A stretch of 10,442 nt of DNA, taken from contig DATILI010000275.1 in the NCBI GenBank assembly GCA_035476635.1, positions 1-10,442 of the forward strand. The letters run 5' to 3'. Made by a program: the position numbers and the translations under genes. This DNA comes from DATILI01 sp035476635 (lineage in GTDB: Bacteria > Pseudomonadota > Gammaproteobacteria > Burkholderiales > Burkholderiaceae_C). Shown here one piece after another: positions 1-7,209 of the stretch. The stretch's first letter is position 1, and every line of letters starts with the position of its first letter. The notes beneath the pieces are model-generated. The model was not told where the DNA came from, ran no database searches, and was given only the letters and a program-made list of their open reading frames with translations.

Positions 1-171
1 CGCTTCGCTGGATGAAGTGAGCCGCTGCACATGGTCCGCAAGTTCTTCCAGCCATTGGTCCATTTCGCCGCTGGGCCCGGTATTGCGGCCGCGTCCCCAT
101 TCATAGGCGGCATAGCCCGCTTCTGCGCAGAAGGCTTGCAGAGGACCAGCCGACTTGCTGTCGGATGATTC
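1..171 (-). other. Possible partial reading frame at window edge
   Basis: On the minus strand a frame is open for 57 codons from a stop at 172-174 to the window edge. Its predicted residues are protein-like, with an acidic, aromatic stretch (GYAAYEWGRGRN) followed by DQWLEELADHVQRL. The only standard start in view is the ATG at 61-63, without a clear ribosome binding site, so the better-looking upstream part would be untranslated or a remnant. It could be the 5' end of a gene continuing leftward, or a fragment. I do not recognise a family. The rest of 1-210 shows nothing else I can support. Confidence 0.2.
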
Positions 172-210
172 TCACGTGAAACCACCTACCGAGACACAGA
201 CTTGAGTCGC

Positions 211-1086
211 CTAGCGAAAAATCTGGGAGTCCAGTGCCGTGTCGCGCGCCAGGGATTGAAAACCCTGCGCCAGATCGTTTTGCGTAGGCGCTGCCACCGT
301 TTGCGGCGTGACCCCGAAGATCTCCTGCGCATCGCGGATCAGGTGCGCCTGGTCGTAGTAGCCGGCATCGATAGCCGACTCGGCCCAAGACCCGGTTTGC
401 TCGCGGTGTCGCAGCGCGCTTTGCAGCCGCGTCACGCGCGAGAAGCCCTTGGGCGGCACCCCGATGGCGCGGCGAAACCGACGCTCCAGCGTTCGCTCGC
501 TGGCGCCCGCATCGCTGGCCATCGCGCGAATGCCGCGCGCGCCGTCGCCTTGCAGAATGCCGCGCACTACCTGCTGTACCAGCCGGTCCGTGGCCTGCGG
601 CCTGAGCCGCGCCAGCAAAAATGCCTCCACCCGGCGCACGCGCGCCAGCAGGGTCGGCAGATCGAACAGTTCGGACTCCAGGCCTTCCACCGCACTGCGG
701 GCAAACACATCGCGGCAGTCCAGCCGGCAATGCGCCGCGTCTTCCAGGGATTCAGGCATGAAGCAGGCCAAGCCCCAAGGCACAAAGCGCACCGTGAGCC
801 CGGCTGCAAAGCCAGCGCAGCTCATACGCATCGGCCGCCCCTGAAACCCGCAGATGGCACTGCGCATGAGCCAGGTGCGCTCACCGTGCTCCGCCTTGAG
901 CGTGTCGCCGTACAGGAAGCACATGGTCGGAAAGCCATCTGGCAAAAGCGTGAGTGCGCCCGGCGTGCTCAGCTGCGCGCTGGCCGGAATCTCGTAGGCG
1001 TAGATCTCCGTGATGTAGGGGGCCAGCGCCAGGCATGGCCTGAAGGCCGCCATTCGAACCGAAGTGGGTGCGTCGTACGAAGCCAT
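211..1086 (-). CDS. AraC-family transcriptional regulator
   Basis: This 291-residue protein is a DNA-binding transcription regulator of the AraC/XylS type. The C-terminal third holds the paired helix-turn-helix domain: the first motif is around residues 184-215 (IRAMASDAGASERTLERRFR) and the second around 233-262, ending in the family pattern AGYYDQAHLIRDAQEIFGVTP. The N-terminal part (about 15-130) resembles the ligand-sensing domain of AraC regulators that begin with an 'L.P.I..Y' segment and carry GF.GRP; its ligand is unknown. Length is normal for the family. The ATG at 1086 is the first start in the frame, but the ribosome binding site is weak. The gene lies 70 bp downstream of the hemerythrin-SnoaL gene on the same strand with no visible terminator between them, so the two may be co-transcribed and the regulator may control its neighbour (inference). 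The 70-bp gap contains two tandem copies of a 9-bp unit, GTGTCGGGT (1132-1149). Confidence 0.9.
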   Translation of the reverse strand: MASYDAPTSVRMAAFRPCLALAPYITEIYAYEIPASAQLSTPGALTLLPDGFPTMCFLYGDTLKAEHGERTWLMRSAICGFQGRPMRMSCAGFAAGLTVRFVPWGLACFMPESLEDAAHCRLDCRDVFARSAVEGLESELFDLPTLLARVRRVEAFLLARLRPQATDRLVQQVVRGILQGDGARGIRAMASDAGASERTLERRFRRAIGVPPKGFSRVTRLQSALRHREQTGSWAESAIDAGYYDQAHLIRDAQEIFGVTPQTVAAPTQNDLAQGFQSLARDTALDSQIFR

Positions 1087-1156
1087 GTGGCGGCGATTCT
1101 AGGTTTTGCCCTGCGCGCTGGCAATCGGGCCGTGTCGGGTGTGTCGGGTGTCGGCT

Positions 1157-2341
1157 TCAGCCCGCCGGCAACAAAGAAGACAGGCCGAGCTGTTGTTGCA
1201 GGCCCAGCATGTCTTCCTCGCGCCAGAACTCCGCCACCTTGCCCTCTTGCAGCCGCACGATCAGGATGCCCGCCATTTCGAACTTCTTGCCCGTCGCCGG
1301 GATACCGAACAGTGCGCCGGCGTGCCGGCCCGAATACCTATAGCGCAGGGCAACAAGATCTTCATCGACCAGCACGTCATCCAGCATCACGCGCGTGCCC
1401 TCGAAGGCGCAATGAAAAGCCGACACCACCGGGCCAATGCCGGCCGGGCCGCGAGGCACCCCGAGCGCCGCCCACGGATGGGCGACAAAGTCGGCTGATA
1501 CCAGTGCGGCGGCTGCGCCGGCATCGAAGTGAACGAACACCGCGTCGGTGAAGCGCTGCACCAGCTGTGCGGCGGCGGGCAGCTCCCGTGCCGGCAGGGC
1601 CGGCAAATCAAGCGCGGCGCACAGCCGGCGCCATTCCTGCCGCGGCAAATGCGGGCGGATCAGCGCCAGGATCGCCGCAAACACCTCGCCCGGCATGCTC
1701 GCGCGCAAGCCGCCGATCAATGCTGTGCGCTCTGCGGGCGTGAGATTGGGCACGAGCCAGCGGGCGCTCAAGTCCATGTCGGCCGGCGAGGTCGCGGCCA
1801 TGATGGCACCGTAGATCTCGGCCAGCTCTTCATCGCTGTAGTGCGCCCAGAGAACGGCGTTGTGCTGCGACTCTTCCACCTGCATGTGCGCGAGGTTTTC
1901 AGCCACGAAGACGGCCAGCGCACCATACAGCGCGCTGGCCGCCTTTTCGCGCGCCAGTCCCCGGGTGCAGGCCACATCGTGCGCGGCGGTGCGCAGGCGC
2001 TGGATGGCCTGGGCGTGCTCTTCGTGCTCGTGGGCAACTTGCCGCGTGGAAAGCGGGCTGCGCGCCTCCATTGCGGGATGAACATAGCGGTCTTCCTTCT
2101 CGATGTGCCCCGCACAGAAATCCAGCAGCGCATCGAGCTGATCCAGCGCGCTCTTGGCTTCCTGGTCGCAAGCGCTGTCCAGGCGGCCCCACTCCACCAG
2201 CGTGGCGCAGAGAAAGGCGCGCAGGCCCTTGTGCACCTGGCTGTAGAGGTCAAGGCGGGCGGCCGGGGCGGCCGGAAGCGTGGCGGGCGGGGGTGTCGAT
2301 GCCGGTGTGCAAAGCGGAGTGGTTTGAGCGGTAGCGTGCAT
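1157..2341 (-). CDS. Hemerythrin-like domain fused to SnoaL-like domain
   Basis: This is a 394-residue, probably cytoplasmic protein with two recognisable halves. Residues about 30-180 form an HHE/hemerythrin-like four-helix domain. Candidate metal ligands are H37, H79 with E83 (HIEKE), the cluster H104/H106/H109 (HEHEEH) and H152 with E156 (HMQVEE), in the expected order for a non-haem di-iron site. Residues about 255-385 resemble the SnoaL/NTF2-like 'ester cyclase' fold, with the typical GIPATGKKFEMAGI and RLQEGKVAEFWREEDMLGLQQQLG segments. A helical linker (about 185-250) joins them, and the first 30 residues are Pro/Ala-rich. The ATG at 2341 is supported by AAAGGA (2349-2354) seven bases upstream. 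Hemerythrin domains bind oxygen, NO or iron; SnoaL-like domains bind or isomerise small hydrophobic molecules. What the fusion does is unknown. It is upstream of the AraC gene on the same strand. An alternative is a sensor or detoxification protein without enzymatic activity. Confidence 0.85.
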   Translation of the reverse strand: MHATAQTTPLCTPASTPPPATLPAAPAARLDLYSQVHKGLRAFLCATLVEWGRLDSACDQEAKSALDQLDALLDFCAGHIEKEDRYVHPAMEARSPLSTRQVAHEHEEHAQAIQRLRTAAHDVACTRGLAREKAASALYGALAVFVAENLAHMQVEESQHNAVLWAHYSDEELAEIYGAIMAATSPADMDLSARWLVPNLTPAERTALIGGLRASMPGEVFAAILALIRPHLPRQEWRRLCAALDLPALPARELPAAAQLVQRFTDAVFVHFDAGAAAALVSADFVAHPWAALGVPRGPAGIGPVVSAFHCAFEGTRVMLDDVLVDEDLVALRYRYSGRHAGALFGIPATGKKFEMAGILIVRLQEGKVAEFWREEDMLGLQQQLGLSSLLPAG

Positions 2342-2445
2342 GGCGTGGTCCTTTGAATGAAAAGGTGATTCTCAAAAAAAGACCGCCGCCGGTATTGGAA
2401 AAATCCGACAACATTCAGCCCGCGCAAGACCTCTCGGCCCGACGT

Positions 2446-4281
2446 CTATCGGCAGGCGTATTCCGATGCGGACTTCGCGCTGCCGGTGCCACTCCAGGTG
2501 GCCTTCTTCGGGTAGAGGCAGATCGGGTAGCTGACCGCATCGTCGCGCGAAGCAATGCGCATCGCGTCGGGCGGCACGCCACGTTCAACCCACGCGACGA
2601 GCGCCGTGAACAGGGGGTCCTGCTGCGGCGTTGGCGTCTGGTTGGCATTGCCGGGCAGCCATGGCATCGGAACCGTGTTGTTGTTGCCGCCGACCGTGTA
2701 GGCCCGCCCTTGCGAGCTGTGCGCCATGCCGGGGATGTTGTACATGCGCAGGAAGCCTTGCACTTGCGCTTCGCCGCCGGCGGCCGCCGAGACGCGTTCG
2801 AAATAGTGCACGGCGCCGGCCGGTGCAATGACATCTTCCGCCAAACCGCTCCAGAGGATCATCTTGCGGCCGAGACCGCGAAAGCGGCCCAGGTCCGCCT
2901 GGTCGGTCGCGTATTCGCGCAGGAAGGGCGTGTTGGCTGTCTTGGCAAATGCGGCGGCATAGCTTTCATAGTTCAGCTCCTTCCATCGATTTCGCGTCGA
3001 AGTGGAACTGTTGGCGATTGGAATAGCCGAGCTGGCAGTCGCGTCGGCCGCATAGCTGACGTCCTGCAGTGCCAGTGCAAGCATGTCGGCACCGGCGCTG
3101 GTGATCTGCCCGCCGACGTTGGCGCCGCGCGTCAGGCCCCACCACAGCTGCTTCGGCGCCAGCGCCTTGCCGCTGCGCGCGGCAGCCGTCTGCGCCGGGT
3201 CGTAGCTCCCATCCGTTGTTGGCCCATACCAGATCTTGTTCAGTGCCGTGGCCTCGCGGGCCAGCATGCAGGTCGCCGGGTCTGCGTTACTGCCGACAAC
3301 GCCCTGGCCGGCAACGCCGGAGCACAGCGCAGCCGCATCGCGCAGCGGGTCATAGGCACAGCTGTACGGGTCCAGGATGAAGCCGAGCTTCTCCTTGTCG
3401 CAGCTGGCAACGGCGCGCGCAGTGGCCGCCGCCACTTTCCTGGCGAAGCGCGCGGCGGCATCCTTGTCCTGCGCCGTGATGCCCAGCTCGGCTTTCATCA
3501 CGATCTGGGGGTAGAGACCGGCCAGGCTGAACCTGGTCACGTTCACCGCGGGCTGGGCGATGAGGTAGCCGTCATACAGTTCAGGCCGTTCCTGCGCGAC
3601 CTTCAGCCCCTGGCGCCCACCCTGCGAGTGGCCGTCGTAGTAGGTGTAGCGCGGCGCCTGGCCGTAGTACAAATTGACCAGGGCACGTGTCTTGACGGCC
3701 TGCTCGTACATCGCACGGTGCGACATGTCGCGAAACACTTCCGCGTTGATGGCGCCGCTCGACAAGAAGGCAAACGAGGCATCCTGGTACCAGGGCTGCC
3801 CGCCATCGGTGGTGCCCGAGGCGTAACCCATGTTGGCGTTGACGATCGCCGGCACCTTGCTGCCGATCTTGTCGGCGTAGCGATGGCCGCCGCCGACCCA
3901 GCCGCCACCTCCGTAGTTTCGTATGCGCTCGTTCCACGAGGCATGCGCGGGCAACCACACCTCGATGCCTATGCCTTCGGAAAAGGAGCGCGCAGTCTTG
4001 TCCTTCTCGGCCGTGGAGCCGGGCCCCACGAGCAGCTTGACCAGGCACATGTCCCGCGCGGCGGCAATCGGCTGCGCCGAATCCACTGCGATCAGCGGCG
4101 TGCCTTGCTTGATGTTGCGCACAGCGACCACCGTCGTCAGTGGATCGGGCTTGAACGCGGCCTTGAGACCGTCGTCGCATGACAGCGGTTTTCCCGCAGT
4201 TGTCGCGATGCCTGCACAACCCCCAAGCATGAGAACAAGGCAAGCGCTCGCAGCGGCGAGGGCACGAGGAATAGTGATCAA
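2446..4281 (-). CDS. Tannase/feruloyl esterase-family lipoprotein, atypical
   Basis: This 611-residue alpha/beta hydrolase belongs to the tannase/feruloyl esterase family, which cleaves aromatic esters. Translation is placed at a TTG (4279-4281), which has AGGAG six bases upstream and starts exactly at a signal peptide with lipobox LMLGGC (Cys22), so a lipid-anchored envelope protein is predicted. The reading frame stays open upstream into the LysR gene, but that extension has no signal sequence and overlaps a real gene. Catalytic residues by motif: Ser219 (GHSQGGRQ), Asp483 (GLAEDVIAP) and His521 (PGMAHSSQG). Most relatives have Cys directly before the Ser and directly after the His, joined in a disulfide (CS-D-HC motif). 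Here these are His218 and Ser522. The usual Asp-rich calcium loop (CDxxDGxxDG) is replaced by CDKEKLG near 294-300. Family membership is clear; substrate is not. The LysR gene ends 53 bp upstream on the same strand, so joint transcription is plausible. Confidence 0.87.
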   Translation of the reverse strand: MITIPRALAAASACLVLMLGGCAGIATTAGKPLSCDDGLKAAFKPDPLTTVVAVRNIKQGTPLIAVDSAQPIAAARDMCLVKLLVGPGSTAEKDKTARSFSEGIGIEVWLPAHASWNERIRNYGGGGWVGGGHRYADKIGSKVPAIVNANMGYASGTTDGGQPWYQDASFAFLSSGAINAEVFRDMSHRAMYEQAVKTRALVNLYYGQAPRYTYYDGHSQGGRQGLKVAQERPELYDGYLIAQPAVNVTRFSLAGLYPQIVMKAELGITAQDKDAAARFARKVAAATARAVASCDKEKLGFILDPYSCAYDPLRDAAALCSGVAGQGVVGSNADPATCMLAREATALNKIWYGPTTDGSYDPAQTAAARSGKALAPKQLWWGLTRGANVGGQITSAGADMLALALQDVSYAADATASSAIPIANSSTSTRNRWKELNYESYAAAFAKTANTPFLREYATDQADLGRFRGLGRKMILWSGLAEDVIAPAGAVHYFERVSAAAGGEAQVQGFLRMYNIPGMAHSSQGRAYTVGGNNNTVPMPWLPGNANQTPTPQQDPLFTALVAWVERGVPPDAMRIASRDDAVSYPICLYPKKATWSGTGSAKSASEYACR

Positions 4282-4287
4282 CGGATT

Positions 4288-4292
4288 CTCCT
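4288..4292 (-). promoter_or_regulatory. Shine-Dalgarno site deciding a TTG start
   Basis: On the minus strand AGGAG lies six bases before the TTG at 4279-4281. No ATG or GTG in the frame gives both a ribosome binding site and a signal peptide, so this site fixes the start of the tannase-family lipoprotein. Confidence 0.7.
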
Positions 4293-4334
4293 GGGTGCAA
4301 CAAGATGGACCGCTGATTATTTTGTACGAACTAG

Positions 4335-5303
4335 TTAGTTTTGCGACACGGGATAACCCGGATGGTCGCCCGGCGCCTCGCTGCCCGTCTTCAACGCGCT
4401 GACCAGCGCCTGCGCCAGCGGTGCCAGCGGCCGGTCGCGCAGCCAGGCAATGCCCATGGGGGCCGGCAGCGGCGGGAGTTCGAGCCGCAGCACGGCGATG
4501 GCGTTGCGCTGCTGCGCGTGCAGGGCCACGCGCTGCGGCATCAGGCCAATCGCGCTGGCTGTTTCCAGCAGGCCCAGGGTCAGCGGGATCGAAAGCGCTT
4601 CGATGACGATCTTCGGGCCGCTGACCCCCTCCGCGGCGAACTGGGTTTGCAAGGCGCTGCGAACCGGCGACTCCTTGGGCGGCAACACCCATGGATATTC
4701 CGCTGCCTTGCGCCAGGTGAGGTGTTCCACATCCGCCAGCGGATGATCGTGGCGGCAGACCGCGAGCAGCCGCTCTTCATACAGCGCAAGGGTGGCGACG
4801 TCGTCGCGAAAGTACCGGGGGTGCACGCGGCCAACGACGATGTCGAGCTTGCCATCCTGCAATCCCGCAATCAGCTCGAACATGTCGCCCTCGCGCACGG
4901 CAAAGAGGCAGCGCGGGTGCGACGCCTGCAGGGCCGCGATGGCTTGCGGAATGAGCACGGGCATGGCGACGAAGAAGGCGCCGATCGTGACTCGTTCCCG
5001 CTCCTCGTTCAAGAGATCGATGATCTCGTCTTCGGCCGATGTGATGTTGCCCAGGATGATCCGCGCATGGCGCGCCAGGGCCATGCCGTAGGGCGTCGGT
5101 GCCATGCCGGTCGCAGTGCGTACATACAGTTGCACGCCGAGCATTTCTTCAATCGCCGCCAGCGTCTTGGACAAGGCCGCGCGCGTGACGTGCAGGTGCT
5201 CCGCGGCCTTCGTGACGCTTTGCGTTTCATCCAGCTTTGCAATCACCCGCAGGTACTGGAGTTTCAATCGAAGCTGTACGGCTCTTCCGCCATTGCGCAC
5301 CAT
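4335..5303 (-). CDS. LysR-family transcriptional regulator
   Basis: This 322-residue protein is a LysR-type regulator. The winged helix-turn-helix covers residues about 13-72 (LKLQYLRVIAKLDETQSVTK, then AAEHLHVTRAALSKTLAAIE and APTPYG), and the remainder (about 95-305) is the periplasmic-binding-protein-like effector domain. The style of the helix-turn-helix and its SKT..AIEE segment recalls the GbpR/PcaQ branch, which controls sugar or aromatic catabolism; that placement is tentative. The ATG at 5301-5303 has GAGG eight bases upstream. The gene is divergent from the amidohydrolase gene (168-bp gap) and 53 bp upstream of the tannase-family gene on its own strand, the usual position for a LysR protein that controls its neighbours and itself. 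The C-terminal tail after about residue 308 is probably disordered. Confidence 0.92.
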   Translation of the reverse strand: MVRNGGRAVQLRLKLQYLRVIAKLDETQSVTKAAEHLHVTRAALSKTLAAIEEMLGVQLYVRTATGMAPTPYGMALARHARIILGNITSAEDEIIDLLNEERERVTIGAFFVAMPVLIPQAIAALQASHPRCLFAVREGDMFELIAGLQDGKLDIVVGRVHPRYFRDDVATLALYEERLLAVCRHDHPLADVEHLTWRKAAEYPWVLPPKESPVRSALQTQFAAEGVSGPKIVIEALSIPLTLGLLETASAIGLMPQRVALHAQQRNAIAVLRLELPPLPAPMGIAWLRDRPLAPLAQALVSALKTGSEAPGDHPGYPVSQN

Positions 5304-5316
5304 GGGATCGTCCTCG

Positions 5317-5349
5317 TTGCCGGCAAGAACGCGTCAACCATTGGTTGAC
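5317..5349. promoter_or_regulatory. Palindromic operator candidate for the LysR regulator
   Basis: The divergent intergenic region holds a perfect inverted repeat, GTCAACC-ATT-GGTTGAC (5333-5349), and just beside it a perfect 10-bp palindrome TTGCCGGCAA (5317-5326). The first lies 30-46 bp upstream of the LysR start and about 120 bp upstream of the amidohydrolase start. LysR proteins typically bind interrupted dyads in such places. The AACC-N3-GGTT core resembles the AACC-N4-GGTT core that I recall for PcaQ, differing by one spacer base. A TTGACA at 5345-5350 matches a -35 box, but no good -10 follows at normal spacing. The binding role is inferred from position and symmetry. Confidence 0.55.
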
Positions 5350-5470
5350 ACGCCCGCCCGAAATGTCACGCGGGCACAGCGCCACGCGTAGTTGCTTTAA
5401 ATCTAAACTATTTTCGAGGCCGCGGCTTCGCGGATGCCAAGACGGCAAAACCCCAACGGAGATGCACACG

Positions 5471-7198
5471 ATGAACGCAATGCGAAAGAGTAGTTTCTTC
5501 ACGCGGATGGCCTTGCCGGCCGCCGTCTACCTGGCTCTGGCCGGCTGCGGCGGTGGCAGCGGTGGCAGCGGTGGCAGCGGGGCGGCGGCAGACAGCGTCT
5601 TCAAGAGCGGCAAGGTGGTGACGGTCGATGGCCAGTCCAGCATCGCCCAGGCGTTCGCGGTCCGCTCCGGCCGGTTCATCGCCATTGGCAGCAATGCCGA
5701 GATGGATGCCTACATCGGCGCAGGCACCAAGGTGGTGGATCTGGGCGGGCGAACCGTCGTGCCGGGCCTCTCGGATGCGCACATGCACAACGAGGGAGGC
5801 GGCCCGGGCATCGATTTGTCGCAGGTGCGGACCATGGCCCAGTTGCTGGCCGCGGTTGCCGAAGCTGCCAAAAAGGTGAAGCCTGGCGAAGTGCTGCTGG
5901 GCAATGGCGACTGGCATGAGGCCCAGCTGGTCGAGCAGAGGCTTCCGCTGGCCACCGAGCTCGAAACGGCCGCTCCCGGCATCCCCGTCGTGGTGATCCG
6001 CGGCGGGCATGACTACATTCTCAACACGACGGCGCTCAACAAGTGGGGTATCAGCAAGACCACGCCGGTGCCCCCTGGAGGCGCCATCACCAAGGATGCG
6101 AACGGAGAACTCACCGGCGAACTGGTCGACAGCGCCAAGGCGCTCGTCACCCTGCCGCCGCCGCCGGCCGTCACCATCGAAGACGTGCTGCGCACCCAGA
6201 AGAAGCTGAATGCCCATGGGCTGGTGAACGTCCGCGTGCCGGGCTTTTACCGGGCCGAGATGGTCAGCGACTACAAGCTGCTCAAGCAGATGCGGGATGC
6301 GAAGCAGCTCACGCTGCGCTACTCCGTGCTGCTGTCGGGCTTCGACGCGGACCTTGCGGGCTTTCAGCAAAAGGTCGCCGCTGCCGGAATCAAGCCGCTG
6401 GAAGGCGATGCGTACCTGAGCATCTGGGGCGTCAAGACGGGCGTGGACGGCGGCTTCGAAGGCGCGCACATGAGCAAGCCCTACCAGGAGCCCTATGGCA
6501 AGGGCGGAACATTTTCCGGAATCACCACGGTCGCGCCCGACAAGTACAACGCCTTCATTTCGGGCGTCCACAAGATGGGCTTTCGCATCGCGTCGCACGC
6601 GGTGGGCGATGCGGCGGTCGACCAGGTTCTGGATGCGTACGAACGCGCCAACAGCGAGGCCAGCATCGTGGGCAAGGGCTGGGCGATCGAGCATGCGTTC
6701 GTCAGCCGGCCCGACCAGTATCCGAGGATCAAGAAGCTCGATCTGGCCTTGTCGGTGCAGGACCACCTCTACCTGGTGGCGCCCGTCTTGAAGAACTACT
6801 GGGGCGCCGATCGCGCATCGCAGGTCACTCCGGTGAAGGCCTATGTCGACCAGGGCTTCCTGCTGGCCGGCGGGACCGATTCGCCCGTGATTCCGGTCAA
6901 CCCGTTCTGGGCCATGTACCACTTCCTGACGCGCGACACGATCTCCGCCGGGGTCTATGGTGCGAACCAGGGCGTGCCGGATCGCGGCCAGGTGCTGCGC
7001 ATGTTCACGCTCAACTATGCCAAGCTGATCGGCGAGGAGGCGAGCAAGGGCTCGATCGAGAAAGGCAAGCTGGCCGACTTCGTCGTTCTCTCCGCCGACT
7101 ACCTGACGATTCCCGACAAGCAGGTCGAAGGCCTCAAGGCGCTTGCCACGTACGTCGAAGGCAAGTCGGTCTACCAGGACCCGGCTGTTGCGTTCTGA
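5471..7198 (+). CDS. YtcJ-like amidohydrolase (family 3) lipoprotein
   Basis: This 575-residue metal-dependent hydrolase is of the amidohydrolase family 3 / YtcJ type. The start is set at the ATG at 5471, nine bases after GGAG; the in-frame ATG at 5462 touches the GGAG and is unlikely. Residues 1-26 are a lipoprotein signal ending in lipobox LALAGC (Cys26), followed by a Gly/Ser linker (27-38). Metal-site candidates are H104 and H106 (DAHMH), H376 (ASHAVGD), H408 (IEHAF) and D470 (GGTDSPV). The VKTGVDGGFEGAHM segment (321-334) and the C-terminal GSIEKGKLADFVVL barrel-closing part are typical. Most YtcJ relatives that I know lack a lipobox, so export fits a role on compounds outside the cytoplasm; the substrate is unknown. 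The leader contains a small hairpin, CCGCG-GCTT-CGCGG (5420-5433). Its stop codon overlaps the ATG of an in-frame alternative start of the next gene (TGATG at 7196-7200), suggesting coupled translation. Confidence 0.9.
   Translation: MNAMRKSSFFTRMALPAAVYLALAGCGGGSGGSGGSGAAADSVFKSGKVVTVDGQSSIAQAFAVRSGRFIAIGSNAEMDAYIGAGTKVVDLGGRTVVPGLSDAHMHNEGGGPGIDLSQVRTMAQLLAAVAEAAKKVKPGEVLLGNGDWHEAQLVEQRLPLATELETAAPGIPVVVIRGGHDYILNTTALNKWGISKTTPVPPGGAITKDANGELTGELVDSAKALVTLPPPPAVTIEDVLRTQKKLNAHGLVNVRVPGFYRAEMVSDYKLLKQMRDAKQLTLRYSVLLSGFDADLAGFQQKVAAAGIKPLEGDAYLSIWGVKTGVDGGFEGAHMSKPYQEPYGKGGTFSGITTVAPDKYNAFISGVHKMGFRIASHAVGDAAVDQVLDAYERANSEASIVGKGWAIEHAFVSRPDQYPRIKKLDLALSVQDHLYLVAPVLKNYWGADRASQVTPVKAYVDQGFLLAGGTDSPVIPVNPFWAMYHFLTRDTISAGVYGANQGVPDRGQVLRMFTLNYAKLIGEEASKGSIEKGKLADFVVLSADYLTIPDKQVEGLKALATYVEGKSVYQDPAVAF
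5552..5578 (+). repeat. Three tandem copies of a 9-bp Gly-Gly-Ser unit
   Basis: GGTGGCAGC occurs three times in a row at 5552-5560, 5561-5569 and 5570-5578. It encodes the Gly-Gly-Ser linker directly after the lipidated cysteine of the amidohydrolase. The unit is a multiple of three, so gain or loss of copies would change tether length without breaking the frame. Confidence 0.9.
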
Positions 7199-7209
7199 TG
7201 GAGCAGGTC

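Noticed and set aside
1132..1149. Two tandem copies of a 9-bp unit between the hemerythrin and AraC genes
   Set aside because: Too short and only two copies; no sign of function beyond simple duplication.
2342..2445. Possible terminator or promoter before the hemerythrin-SnoaL gene
   Set aside because: A T-rich run is present on the minus strand, but there is no convincing stem before it and no -35/-10 pair at proper spacing.
2353..4182. 609-codon rightward open frame
   Set aside because: It is antisense to the tannase-family gene, Arg/Val/Gly-rich without domain motifs; long antisense frames are common at this GC content.
4329..4336. 8-bp palindrome AACTAGTT overlapping the LysR stop codon
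   Set aside because: Short and without partner sites; could be part of a tannase promoter operator but chance is a sufficient explanation.
4282..4692. N-terminal extension of the tannase-family frame (would give a 748-residue protein)
   Set aside because: It overlaps the LysR gene in another frame of the same strand, lacks signal-peptide character, and a TTG with a good ribosome binding site sits exactly at the lipoprotein signal.
5408..6922. 504-codon leftward open frame
   Set aside because: Antisense to the amidohydrolase, which has full family motifs; the frame shows low-complexity His/Arg/Leu composition.
6043..7197. Long upstream extension of the CxxC protein frame
   Set aside because: It runs in another frame through the amidohydrolase and encodes Arg/Gly/Pro-rich shadow sequence; a signal peptide with a ribosome binding site starts at 7210.
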